Source: Fasciolopsis buskii
Taxonomy: Eukaryota > Platyhelminthes > Trematoda > Plagiorchiida > Fasciolidae
NCBI GenBank assembly: GCA_008360955.1
Contig: LUCM01005832.1
Coordinates: 53,285-117,284, forward strand
DNA: 64,000 bases
Direction of reading: 5' to 3'
Shown here piece after piece: positions 12,518 to 22,536 of this stretch (positions within the stretch are counted from its first letter, which is position 1; every line of letters starts with the position of its first letter). A program made the position numbers and the translations under genes. The notes under the pieces are model-generated. The model was not told where the DNA came from. It made no database searches and saw only the letters and a list, made by a program, of their open reading frames with translations.

Positions 12518-13834
12518 CTAAAGAACAAAATAGTAAGAATAGGCCATAGTCCTAAAAAGTATGGAAGATAAGTTATGTTTTACTGAAGGGAATAAAATCA
12601 ATTAGCTGTTATATCTTCAGTGATGTGTGTCAACCAATAAAGACAACCGTAACAGTTGTGTTTTACATCCCGTAATAAATGTGCATATCGCATGTCGTCG
12701 ACGGTGCTTTACTGTTTCCCGACTCGGTAAACCATCCGGCCCATTGCGAACTGATGTGTTTGCTTCCCTTCAAGGTTCATGATCATGATTTTTGTTTTCA
12801 CAGTGATGTGCGCCTTGGTGCTTACAGGAGCATACCCCCTCCAAAGCTCCCATGTCCAATGCATGTGCTAGAAAAATGAGTGGAAGACGATTAATACTGT
12901 CAACTATTCACTTTGCTACTTAGTGTTCCATAATTTTGCCAATAAACTAGATGATCAAGTTCTAAATTGGGAAATGTAATTCATTTGTGCAGTTGTTACA
13001 TTGTCGATAAGCATACAGTGAGGATCCAGCTAATGATGCTGGAGGTAGAGTGAACCCCAAATTGAATGGAATACACCCCCAAATACCATAGTACCGTTGG
13101 AGTGAATATCTTAGGCTCCATACTGGCTACACGACCTGAACTCCCTCCCGAATGACTGTGAGTCTCGAACAGCCCATGGTGAGGAATCCCTACTAATAGC
13201 TTTCTCCTTTTTCCTCTCAGGTGCGGGGAGGAAGGTGAATAACCAGCGCTCCCCAATAAGTAGGCTGGTACTCAGTTTAGGATAGATGATTAAATCCTGG
13301 CTGTGAACCACCCCGGATGGCTCATCAATATACTCATCGGTAACTGTGCTCGAAAGGGTGTACTGGTCACCCACGATATCTAGCCTTATTTGGACAACAA
13401 ACCACTGACTACTAGCGAATTATGAAACTCTTATGTAGTCCTACTGCCTTGTTGGTTAAACGGCTTGGGGTAGAGCCTTTAAGTCACCCCTTTAATTCGG
13501 CCTGAGTAACCCGATAGTATAAAGCCTGCTGACGAAACAAAGGCCGCCATAGACAAGCGATGATGTGGCGGGGGATCTGGGACGGCCGGCATAAATGAGA
13601 ACTTCACGCAACTTATTTTCCTTTTCTCTCCTTTGCTCATTGCCCTTCTCAATAGCAATGGTTCCGATGCACTTGATCCGCATATAGATATGAAATGAGC
13701 ATATAAAATATGATTAAACTAACTTAAAACAACTCAGGTTAATTGTAAAGAAGCTGTTTGGACAGTCCCTAGCGCGTTTGTGGGCGGGGCAATGGGACGC
13801 TATTCGGTGACTTATGGATTAAAGTGAAACTAAC
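12518..13834 (-). other. mib1: mib1 intron 5 (1.3 kb)
   Basis: The intron lies between exon 5 (donor GTTAGT) and exon 6 (acceptor TTCTTTAG). The part at about 13000-13680 is GC-richer, with an 87-codon minus-strand frame (13111-13374). It looks like an old repeat, but I cannot name it. No MZM-type exon was found in it. Confidence 0.55.
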
Positions 13835-14746
13835 CTCACGTCGCTGTGAATGGTGTAAAATTGACACATCTCTTGACCTAGGACCTCTACTGCAAGTGGA
13901 TGTACCGTACTCTGACGTCCGATTGGTTCGTTCCTCTTGTCTCACACATTGATTCTGTATACGGAAAGTGGATGGACTGGCCACAACGGACCGTGTACCC
14001 GTGTGTACCCTTGTCTGTCCAGTGGACTCCTGAGCATGGTGTGCCATACCATTAGGATTATTCACTGGCTGAATTGCCGTGTTGGATGAGTTGCTACGCA
14101 GTAGATCAGTAATCAAGGTCCGAGCCGTTTGGCCCAAATTGCGCAAGCCACCACTGGGTGCTGTGGTAGACGGACGAAATACGCAGGTATCTTCTGAATC
14201 ACGTTCTTGAGCAAAGCTGACTTGGTTAGGTCTTGTGCCAGGTCTGTTTGTTCCTCCCACTAAAGATCGAGATGCGGTGGCTGCACAACTTTCCACAGGA
14301 ACTGATTGCAGCTGTAACCTACTTGCTAACGTGCACACATTCAAACAGCTAGACGCAGCTGGCTCCTGCAACGGGGCATTGCTCCCAGGTGCTCTTTGAG
14401 ACGCAACACCGCTACACTCATGAGAGCTGGAATCTCCCACCGCTTCGGAACGATTCGGCTGTCGATTGGACTGGTTCGTACGACGGCATCGTAGCGTCTC
14501 CATACCCAGTGAGGATCCAGTGGTTCTGCGGCGTCTGCTTTCCAACTCTTGCAGGTTGGTCCAATTAGGAACCAGTGGATTGCCACAGGCATCACGACAC
14601 AGGTCAGCTACGTCCTCATCTGCAGCACAGTTGGTGTGGGACTCTTCTAAACCCCTGTTGGATTCGATACTGTTCCAATCGCGAAGATCAGCAAGTAGAG
14701 GTAAGTGGTCCACGTAGTAGCTGCCACCTTTGGATGGACGAACAGC
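13835..14746 (-). CDS. mib1: mib1 exon 5: long Ser/Arg/Thr-rich region after MIB domain 2
   Basis: This 304-codon exon starts after the acceptor TTTTTCAG with AVRPSKGGSYYVDHLPLL, which matches the MIB1 stretch that follows DLK (GGS-Y-DH-P-L). After about 20 residues similarity is lost. The rest is rich in Ser, Arg, Thr, Asn and Gln, has no predicted fold I can see, and is probably disordered. The exon ends at GAG|GTTAGT in phase 0, and the reading frame continues only 22 codons past the donor. In vertebrate MIB1 this position carries the two MZM repeats with GHGGW/GHGEW motifs, and neither motif is present here. The exon start is firm. The donor is inferred from its consensus and matching phase. 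Confidence 0.85.
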
Positions 14747-15582
14747 CTGAAAAATTAAACCAACCGTTTAAAGTCCTCTGGGAAGACTCAAGCAAGAAAT
14801 TGATTGAAATTATGACAGAACTACTTTCTACTTATCAACAATGCAATAAAATTAGCATATATATGAGCTCAGAAATAATCGCGACGAATTTCACGCGTTG
14901 CTGACCCAAAACCCAAGTGGCGTTAAAACTGAGACTAGCTAGGCGTTAGTCAATAAGCTCAAATTAGTGGAAACGACTGTATTACTAAGAATTTAAAAGA
15001 ACCACCACAACAAAAACCATATTCAATTGCAATAAATGTAGTATTGCCTTCTACATTTCGAAAAGATCGTTTCTCATGTGGCTACCTAAATAATTAGGAA
15101 CTGAAAGGATTGCCTCAGTTGGAGACGTGTAAGCGTTGGTAGACATACTTAGCTTAGAACGAAACTGGGAACATTGTCAGATGGAATATGTACGGCCAAC
15201 GGAGGGCTGCTAAGCGGAGAAGTTGGCCGCCGGTGGGAGGATCCGAACCCATGACTTTCACGTCCAAACACCACGACCTTATCCGCCTGGCCACTGCCGG
15301 TAACAGAATTTTCACGATCCATTCGATATTCAGAGCAAATATATCGTTACGAAATCTTTCCAATGATGACACGTTAGTATACCACCTTCGATGATGACTA
15401 CTAAATTCATCAGTACTCACATAGATGAAATGGAAGTCCTCCAGTAGAACCATTGAAACATGCTAATTAGCTGATTTAACGGCTACGATGGAGAATAAAA
15501 TTCAAAAGATTGAACCCAACATGTGTTTCGAGAATTAATAATGGCACGCACAATGATAAACCCAGAAATAGATTACGCTCAC
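14747..15582 (-). other. mib1: mib1 intron 4 (836 nt)
   Basis: The intron lies between exon 4 (donor GTGAGC) and exon 5 (acceptor TTTTTCAG). The only recognisable content is a tRNA-derived SINE on the minus strand at about 15185-15305. Confidence 0.75.
15185..15305 (-). repeat. tRNA-derived SINE
   Basis: On the minus strand an A box TGGCCAGGCGG (15283-15293) and a B box GGTTCGGATCC (15239-15249) are spaced 33 bases apart, as in tRNA-derived SINEs. Between them is a tRNA-like anticodon-arm region. It differs from the SINE in block A, so at least two SINE families or subfamilies are present. No acceptor stem is seen, so it is not a working tRNA gene. Confidence 0.6.
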
Positions 15583-15946
15583 TTTTAAATCAACCATTCC
15601 AGCATATCCGACTCTATATACATTGTACGCACCACTATCCCAAGCAACCAAAGCAGCTGATCGCGGAGCACCTGGGTACCAGTCCCGTCGGTCGGTAACG
15701 CGTCCCTGAGTGGGCAAAAGAATGGGTCCAGATGAAGAGTCTTCACCATTTGCTCGTACCAAGGCACGGCAACTTAAAGCGGATCCGGATGCACCCATTA
15801 AAAGGGAGCCATTTCCACCGGAAGTTAGGGGAGAAACGCAATCTTGATTGCCCCAGCTCCAATCAATCCCGCGAACCACGCGAGCTTTAGGAAATAGACC
15901 AAGGGCCTCTACGCGACGTTGCTTTAATCGGCGACCGACAATAACT
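15583..15946 (-). CDS. mib1: mib1 exon 4: MIB/HERC2 domain 2 with insertion
   Basis: The exon runs from the acceptor TCTCCACAG to the donor AAA|GTGAGC (1 nt plus 121 codons). It begins with a basic stretch (GRRLKQRR) linking the ZZ finger to the second MIB/HERC2 domain. That domain starts with ARVVRGIDWSWGNQD and ends with GRVTDRRDWYPGAP, AWDSGAYNVYRVGYAG and MVDLK, all collinear with MIB1. Between WGNQD and GRVTD about 45 extra residues rich in Ser, Gly and Ala are inserted, where vertebrate MIB1 has only a few. The insertion keeps the frame and contains no splice signals I would use, so I treat it as a lineage-specific loop. Confidence in the domain is high. Confidence 0.92.
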
Positions 15947-16677
15947 CTGTGGAGATAATAAAAAGGGTGATCAGATTGCAGAACTGGAGTATAGCAAACG
16001 TGATTTGAAAGCCCAGCAAAAGCAAATACCGGAAAATAAACGTCAATGAAACCGTCACCCCGCAGAGTGACCCGCACAAACTGGTATTGCCAAAAGGCTT
16101 ACATTTACGATGAAGCCTTGTAGAAAGACAGGTCAAATGCGAACCTGTTTTCAAAATAAACGTGGATAATAATAATAGTGGGGAAAAATAAGCGCAAATT
16201 AACTGATACAGCACAGATGTATGGTAACATAAGTTGTAGTGAAGCCGGGCTGAAGAAGGCAAGAGATGGAGAGGGCAAACTGCAAGCCGTTTACGTGTAA
16301 ACAGTAGATCTTTTTGGCACAGTTAAGAATTGTCAAAAAGAAACAGACTGGATATAAGATAGTCTTGGAAATAGTTGAAAAGCTTGAACACTGGTAATAA
16401 TAACGTGTGATGGAACGTTTCATACCCAATTTAAGGTCACCACTGAAAATGTACCTATCCAAATGGTTAGAAGACAGCCATAGTGCTTGAATCTGTTGAA
16501 AGAAGTGGCGCATAATTAACCTGGCATGTCAGGATGTGAGATGATTAACATCTCATCACTTTTAGACGGTATTATTCTTTTAAAAATGTCTTATCCGGCC
16601 ATCAACCAGTTACTATAATCTCCAGTAAAATGTGTGCACTGGTTAAGCTTGGACTATAGAGTGGAAGGCAAACTCAC
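15947..16677 (-). other. mib1: mib1 intron 3 (731 nt)
   Basis: The intron lies between exon 3 (donor GTGAGT) and exon 4 (acceptor TCTCCACAG). I see only AT-rich, non-coding sequence. Confidence 0.75.
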
Positions 16678-16808
16678 CTTGTTTTAAAAGGGGCAGTAAT
16701 GCGCAGAAACTGATGGGTCAACGAGTGTTTGTCGCCGTGATAACAACCTGAGCAGAGATCTGTGCTCAAGCAGACAACACATTTCCATCGAGTTCCGTAA
16801 ATTGGCGA
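16678..16808 (-). CDS. mib1: mib1 exon 3: ZZ zinc finger
   Basis: This is a 131-nt exon between the acceptor CTGTTTCAG and the donor AG|GTGAGT. It encodes the body of the ZZ zinc finger: GTRWKCVVC, then [12 protein letters not shown] and H-Q-F. The order of cysteines and histidines fits the cross-brace ZZ fold, and GDKH is typical of MIB1. It enters in phase 0 and leaves in phase 2, matching exon 4, which begins with the one base needed to finish an arginine codon. A different frame of the same DNA is open for 61 codons, but it has no domain and is only a shadow. Exon 2 plus exon 3 restore a complete ZZ module with all expected ligands. Confidence 0.92.
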
Positions 16809-18354
16809 CTGAAACAGACAATAAGTAAGACAACCGGTTAAAACTATGGAGCCGATTTCTGCAAAACAATAATCTAAGGACCTTTCAGGCTATTCACAAT
16901 ATTGTTCGGACACTTATCGACGAACACCGTACTCAAGTTATCCAATGACATACGAACTATTTCTACGAATGGAAAACACAAACTTTAGTTGTCTTAAGAA
17001 ACACTTATGCTCTATTTTTCCCGAAACTGTTTACCATAGGTGAAGGCTCAATGTACTTAGTTGCACGATTTTCTCCTGGAAACCGATCACAATGCCACTA
17101 AACAAAAAGCATGCATATAAGGCTTGCGTCCTTTAAACAGCAGCAGCCGGAACCTAGTCGTTTTTCAACATGACTTTAGTGGCGTTTATTTGCAATCTTC
17201 TAACCACTGAGAGAGGTTTGATCATGACATCAATCGGGTGAACCAACAGCTCTGCCGGACGTCAGTTTTGGTGGCGTTTCAAAAATGTCCATTATCGAAC
17301 TTGGCTACTTGTTAGTAGGCAAATGAGTTAACTCGTCAAAAGATGCAGCGGTTGCTTGAGTGTGCGGCGTACTTCACGCCACCCATCGCCATTAGCCCTG
17401 TGAAAAATGCACTTCCTCAATAGCTTTGCCGCTTAACTTTGTTTATCAGATGTTCACGTTGCTATGGCACAATTAATCAGCCACACAGTTCTTGGTGAAC
17501 TCGCGGAACTGCTAGACGTTTCTATTCCTTTTAACCTAGCTGAACAGCCCGAAAAACAAAGTTTCCCTGTTGAAAATTCATGCTGATTTTCAAAAATGAA
17601 TTCCCGTAATATCTCAGTAGACGGCTTGCTTACTTCACCATATTATTTTTTTATTTTTAAAGAAAATTAGTCTTGGATTTTGAATAAGTTGCGCTGTGTT
17701 TTACTCATGTATCGTTTCTGTCTAACCTTTGTTCGACCTTACACTTGCCCTCCAAGTGACCAGCGGTTGACTTGTCTACAAAATGCACTACTAGTTCCAA
17801 CTGAAGTTCGACAATTGTTATTCATGCCTGTGCCCATTATTTTGACAGAACTACTTTCTATTACGGAATCATGGTTTTGTCATAACTAACCGCTTGACGT
17901 CAGATGCTTACAATTTAGGTGGAATAGCAGGTCAGGCATTAATGAATCCCTGTTTACTTTGCGGCCTGTAGATGTACTAAGCACTGAGGCCAAAAAGAGG
18001 ATCTTATAGCTCATCTTAGGGCATTCCACAAAATCGGTATCCGTGTTTATTTCAATCTTTGTAACTGTATTGTGGTTAGCACAACCAACAAAACCAAGGT
18101 AAAGGATGAAGTGAACCAGTGACGCGCCTGTGACGAACTAGGTTGAGAGGCAAATGTTTTTATTATTAAGACAGGGCTGGATCCATGCAGTTCAGTTTTC
18201 ACAATCATCAGTGCCGCGTTGATTCCCGGCTTCGTTCACTCGAGAAAGCAATAAGCGGAGGAAGGAAAAATTACCTACATTCGACAGCAATCAAAGGAAC
18301 AATGTTGTAGTAATTATTAACGAAAATATGATGAATTACCATACAAAAACCTAC
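16809..18354 (-). other. mib1: mib1 intron 2 (1.5 kb)
   Basis: The intron lies between exon 2 (donor GTAGGT) and exon 3 (acceptor CTGTTTCAG). I see no exon or recognisable repeat. Confidence 0.7.
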
Positions 18355-18540
18355 TTCGTGGCATCCCTCACAAATGGTTCCCGGATGCTCGACTCCAGTC
18401 GGAGCGCTGTCCAAAACGCGCAAGTCGAAACCGAGTGTACCACAACGATAATTGGCCACAATTCCGGAATCCCATACGACGATGGCTTCTCCGACGGTGT
18501 CAAACCGCCTCACAGAACCCAAATGTCCCTCACCTCCATC
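18355..18540 (-). CDS. mib1: mib1 exon 2: rest of MIB/HERC2 domain 1 and start of ZZ finger
   Basis: This 62-codon exon starts after the acceptor TTTACAG at DGGEGHLGSVRRF and ends before the donor GTAGGT. It completes the first MIB/HERC2 domain (VVWDSGIVANYRC, LRVLDSAPTG) and begins the ZZ zinc finger with the first zinc-ligand pair C-E-G-C. Phase is 0 at both ends. The spacing from this CxxC to RWKC in exon 3 is the same as in MIB1 when the GTAGGT donor is used, which decides between it and the neighbouring GTTTTT site. In Mind bomb the MIB domains bind the Notch ligand tail. Confidence is high because the motifs are nearly collinear with vertebrate MIB1. Confidence 0.93.
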
Positions 18541-19209
18541 CTGTAAATTTTAAAGTGACATAAAGCACAAAATTAAAGGCAAACATCTGTCTTATGAAAT
18601 CACAAAACCGACTTAATGTGAACCACTTCACACGGAATCGAAAAATAAACGGTACTAACTATCACTAAGACATAACAAGTATTAATTTTACCAACATTTG
18701 TTACCGCCGGGGTCTTGAAAATCTCTGGACAGAATGCAGATACTAATCAAAAGCCGCTTGGTTACCGAACCCATGAGATAAACTATACTAGTGTATGGGT
18801 GGTTTAAAAAGTTTATTCAAAAACATCTGTGAAAGAAAGTACGAAGCATTAATTTTATCATAAACTCTACCGTACTAGGATTAAGATTTTCTCCAGCTAC
18901 TTAAGTGAAGCTATATTTTAAGCATTGGCCCTAAGTAGGAGCTGTAGTAGCCTTAGAAGAATGATCCAAGTAGACGAGCACTTTACAAACGATCTCAATT
19001 TGGGGCGGCATACCATCTACAAGGCTTATTTCAACCACACTATCAAGTAACCATGGGGCAGTGACCAAATAAAATGCCAATTAAAATAGCACTGTGAATC
19101 CCATGATTTGTCAGCAGAATGTCTGGTTCCGCAATAGACTCGTTCCGATTTCTGTAGGCTGGTGGTGATGGTTCAATGAGAATAACGTTCTCTTTGACTT
19201 ATACAAACA

Positions 19210-19231
19210 CATATATATATATATATATATA
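19210..19231. repeat. (AT)n microsatellite
   Basis: About eleven uninterrupted AT dinucleotides. Confidence 0.95.
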
Positions 19232-22200
19232 CACGAAAATTCTTGAGGAAGGTTCAACTCCTGTTATCATCAGAAAAATATGATAGCAGACAGTGATGAC
19301 TTCTAAAACGATGGGAAGCATCCCCAACCCTTTGAAGCCTAGAATGTTTACCCAACTTAACAGTTTTGGAGGTCGTCTTCATAGACCATTAGGGAAGAAA
19401 ATGTGCAGCGGATCTCCAAAGTCTCAGCTTATGACTCCCATTTTCCCCAATAAATTTTCGAGCACAAAAGTTCTTTGTTCGGTAAAGCTATGGGAGTTAT
19501 CGTTGAAATTCCAACATTATCGCCAATCCCAAAGGTGCCCATCTTCAAGCTTTTCAAACTATAAATTTTATTACTGAATGTCATTTTTTCGAAGTCTTAT
19601 TTAAAACTCACTCCATATCATTATGTGCAACGTCTAAGACGTTCAACTATTACCTCAGAAGTAATAAGACACGCAAAAGAGCCTAAAGTTTGAAAACATT
19701 TCTCCTGATGAATTACATATAATCGACGGAAGAGAGTACAACTGAACTCATGAACGCATAAGTAACAGCAAACGATACTCATAAGCAAAGTACCACTGTC
19801 GTACGATTATTTTCGTCCAAAAATATGCGATATTTACAGGAGTTGGTATACGAAACTCTTCGAATACGATGAGGTTTGTACTGCTTTTAGAACAGACCGA
19901 TCAAGTTAGAGTGAAACATTAGAGGTCGCCAAACTATTGTGGTTAGTCTATAATTCCCCAGTGTCACAAACCAAGTTCCTCGGTATGAAATCAGCAATTG
20001 CCTGAGTTGTAACCAGGATGCTGTTTTGTTGTCGGATTGGCACAATTACGGAAAATACAAGCAAGACCTAGCACGTCAAAACTAGACATCGGACAACACA
20101 TAGATGAAGAAAACACAAGATGTCACAGTACTGACCCTAATCTCCGACCGCAAGAGACTACGTTCGCAAAGGCTGATGGTTGACCAGACAGCGGAAATCT
20201 ATAGCCTAACTCACTGGACACGGGATACAAACTGGATGCCCAAGGTGCCCCTAGACTCGTAGTCCCATAACGATTTGGCTATGACTCGACGCACCAAATG
20301 AGTACAAGAAATCGGAAGCTAGTTCGTCCACTATCCTGATGAAGAACGCCGGCACCTCAGCCAAGCTGGCAAGAAAGCTTCGGAAAAACACCATATGTAC
20401 AGAAAGTTTTAGCGTGTCACCTAGGCAGACCGGTGACTTAATGCACGAGTACGAAGCCAGACAATCAGGAAACAGTAGTATCTGAGGCGAAAGAGGGTAA
20501 GAATGACTAGAAAAAGGTTTTCACTGGAAATAAGCATGTGTAGCAGTTGTGGTGCCTTTGAAGTGTAGGAACTTGGCAGTCTCTTTTGTAGACAAGTGCA
20601 ACGGTGGAACAGCTTCGTGATAACGGTATTCCATTACTTCAGAATGTTGTGTACAATCCCTATTTGCCTTTTACACATCACGGGTACGGTTAAAGGAAAG
20701 AACGCAATGTTCACACTCACTTCATGGCGAGGTATGAAAATATTATCCTCACCATTAAATCAGAATAAGAGAGGGCAACGAGTTCTTCGTGCTGTACGTC
20801 AAACTTCGGGATTCCTTAAATTAATAATTAGACTAAGTATCACCCTTTTTTGTCATGCAGCAAACGACTAACACTTCGAGCAGAGAGCCGTAATCAGCTC
20901 GTACTTGTAGTTGAACGATGTTTTTGGAACAGCTTTTTACTATTCAACCAAAACATGTTCGCCCATGACCATCGCATTGTGGAAGTAAAGGACCAGCCGT
21001 TGAAAATTTATGGGTAGATGAATATCTCGAAGAAATGAAAAAAACCTTACAAGAAAATATTACTGATTCGAGCAATAGCTTTCATTTCGATTTAAGTATA
21101 GGAAACAAAATATGGAACAACAAAATTAATACAAAGACTAACGAGAGAGACGATAAACCAAAAATTACAAGGTGTTCTGGGATAGGAGTGACGGAAAGAC
21201 ATGTCAGAACGCAATGGATTAACACTGTCTAAAAGTATGGTCACACGTTCAAGTGACTCTCATTGCCCAGGAAGGTCAGTTTCTTATTTCAAGTGAAAGA
21301 AACTTCACTGGTCATCAGAAAGATCTAACACGGAATTTAAAATTCTTGCTTAAACAGGCGAGGAAGCGTTACGCGGGAATAGAGAAAAAAGGTTTGGAGA
21401 ACAAGCTGATTAACGTATATGAGAATTATAACCTATGAAGTCTGAAATTGAGTAAGCTTACGAATTTTGAAAAACAGGCGGCGAGGTTTTGCAACATAGA
21501 GCTGAATATCCTGAGATCCACGGAGGTTGCTGTTTATATTGCCTCCTAAATACCTGGGGTAGTCAATTCAAGGAAGACAGATGTAATCAACAGTTAAGCT
21601 GTCCAAAGGAAAATAATGAACAAGAAAGGAAAAAGACACCCTGAAACCTAAAATGGATTAAAAGTAAGATCAGAATTAATGAAGTAACCAGCTATTTGGC
21701 GGTTGTTTTTACATTTTTTGAAATCAGCAATTGAGAGTCCGGGGGTGAAACAGAAGTGTAGAGATTAGTTGTCAATGGTTTGGAGGAAGTACTGGTCCCA
21801 TACTTCAATAGCGGTGGCAAAAGACAATCACTGTCCGGTTCAGAAGATACTTAGGTTCTGCGTAGAACTTCAAGCATATCCTCGTCATTAAATAGCTCTA
21901 TATATTAGGCGTTGAGCTCATACGTGAAGAGTAAAGAGGAGACTGTCAAGGCAAAGAAAATAGCAGCTGAAATTTTGTTCTCAAATAGATTTTTATGCCT
22001 GACAATTGGCACATAAGAACATGACCAACAGCGACACCGACTAAGTAAATTACTTCGAATCTTGAAGCCTGTTATGTTAACTGTTGAACTACAATCTAAA
22101 AGAAACAGCTTCGAAATGCATGTTACCACTTCTGAATCCCGTTCACTTCAGTTATCACACAGACACCGAGCACGATTTAAAAACGAATAAGTAAATACAC

Positions 22201-22519
22201 TTGTTAGACAAAAGGTGGCAAATACTAGCAGTGAAAATAGTGGCCGAATGTGTACACTGATCAGGCAGCAAAGGACAATCAGGAACAATTTCCCCAGCAT
22301 GTTTTATTTAACGACGTATGGTACATTATAGTTCATCTGCTAATATCCTCTAAATCTAACCACTCCATGATTGGGACTACTCGGGGGCACAACTACTCAT
22401 CCCAATTTCTTATCGAGAAATAATGTAGTTAAACTATTCAGTGATTTTACTTTCATTCTGGTGCAACTTCACTTATATGGAAACCAAATTACAGCAAGAT
22501 TTGCAAAGAATTATAGTAA

Positions 22520-22536
22520 GTGTGTGTGTGTGTGTG
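22520..22536. repeat. (GT)n microsatellite
   Basis: About eight uninterrupted GT dinucleotides. Confidence 0.95.

Noticed and set aside
14466..14904. Plus-strand frames of 83 and 109 codons
   Set aside because: Antisense to mib1 exon 5. The composition mirrors the Ser/Arg-rich coding strand.
18328..18546. 72-codon plus-strand frame opposite mib1 exon 2
   Set aside because: It is the antisense shadow of a conserved MIB/HERC2 exon and has no domain of its own.
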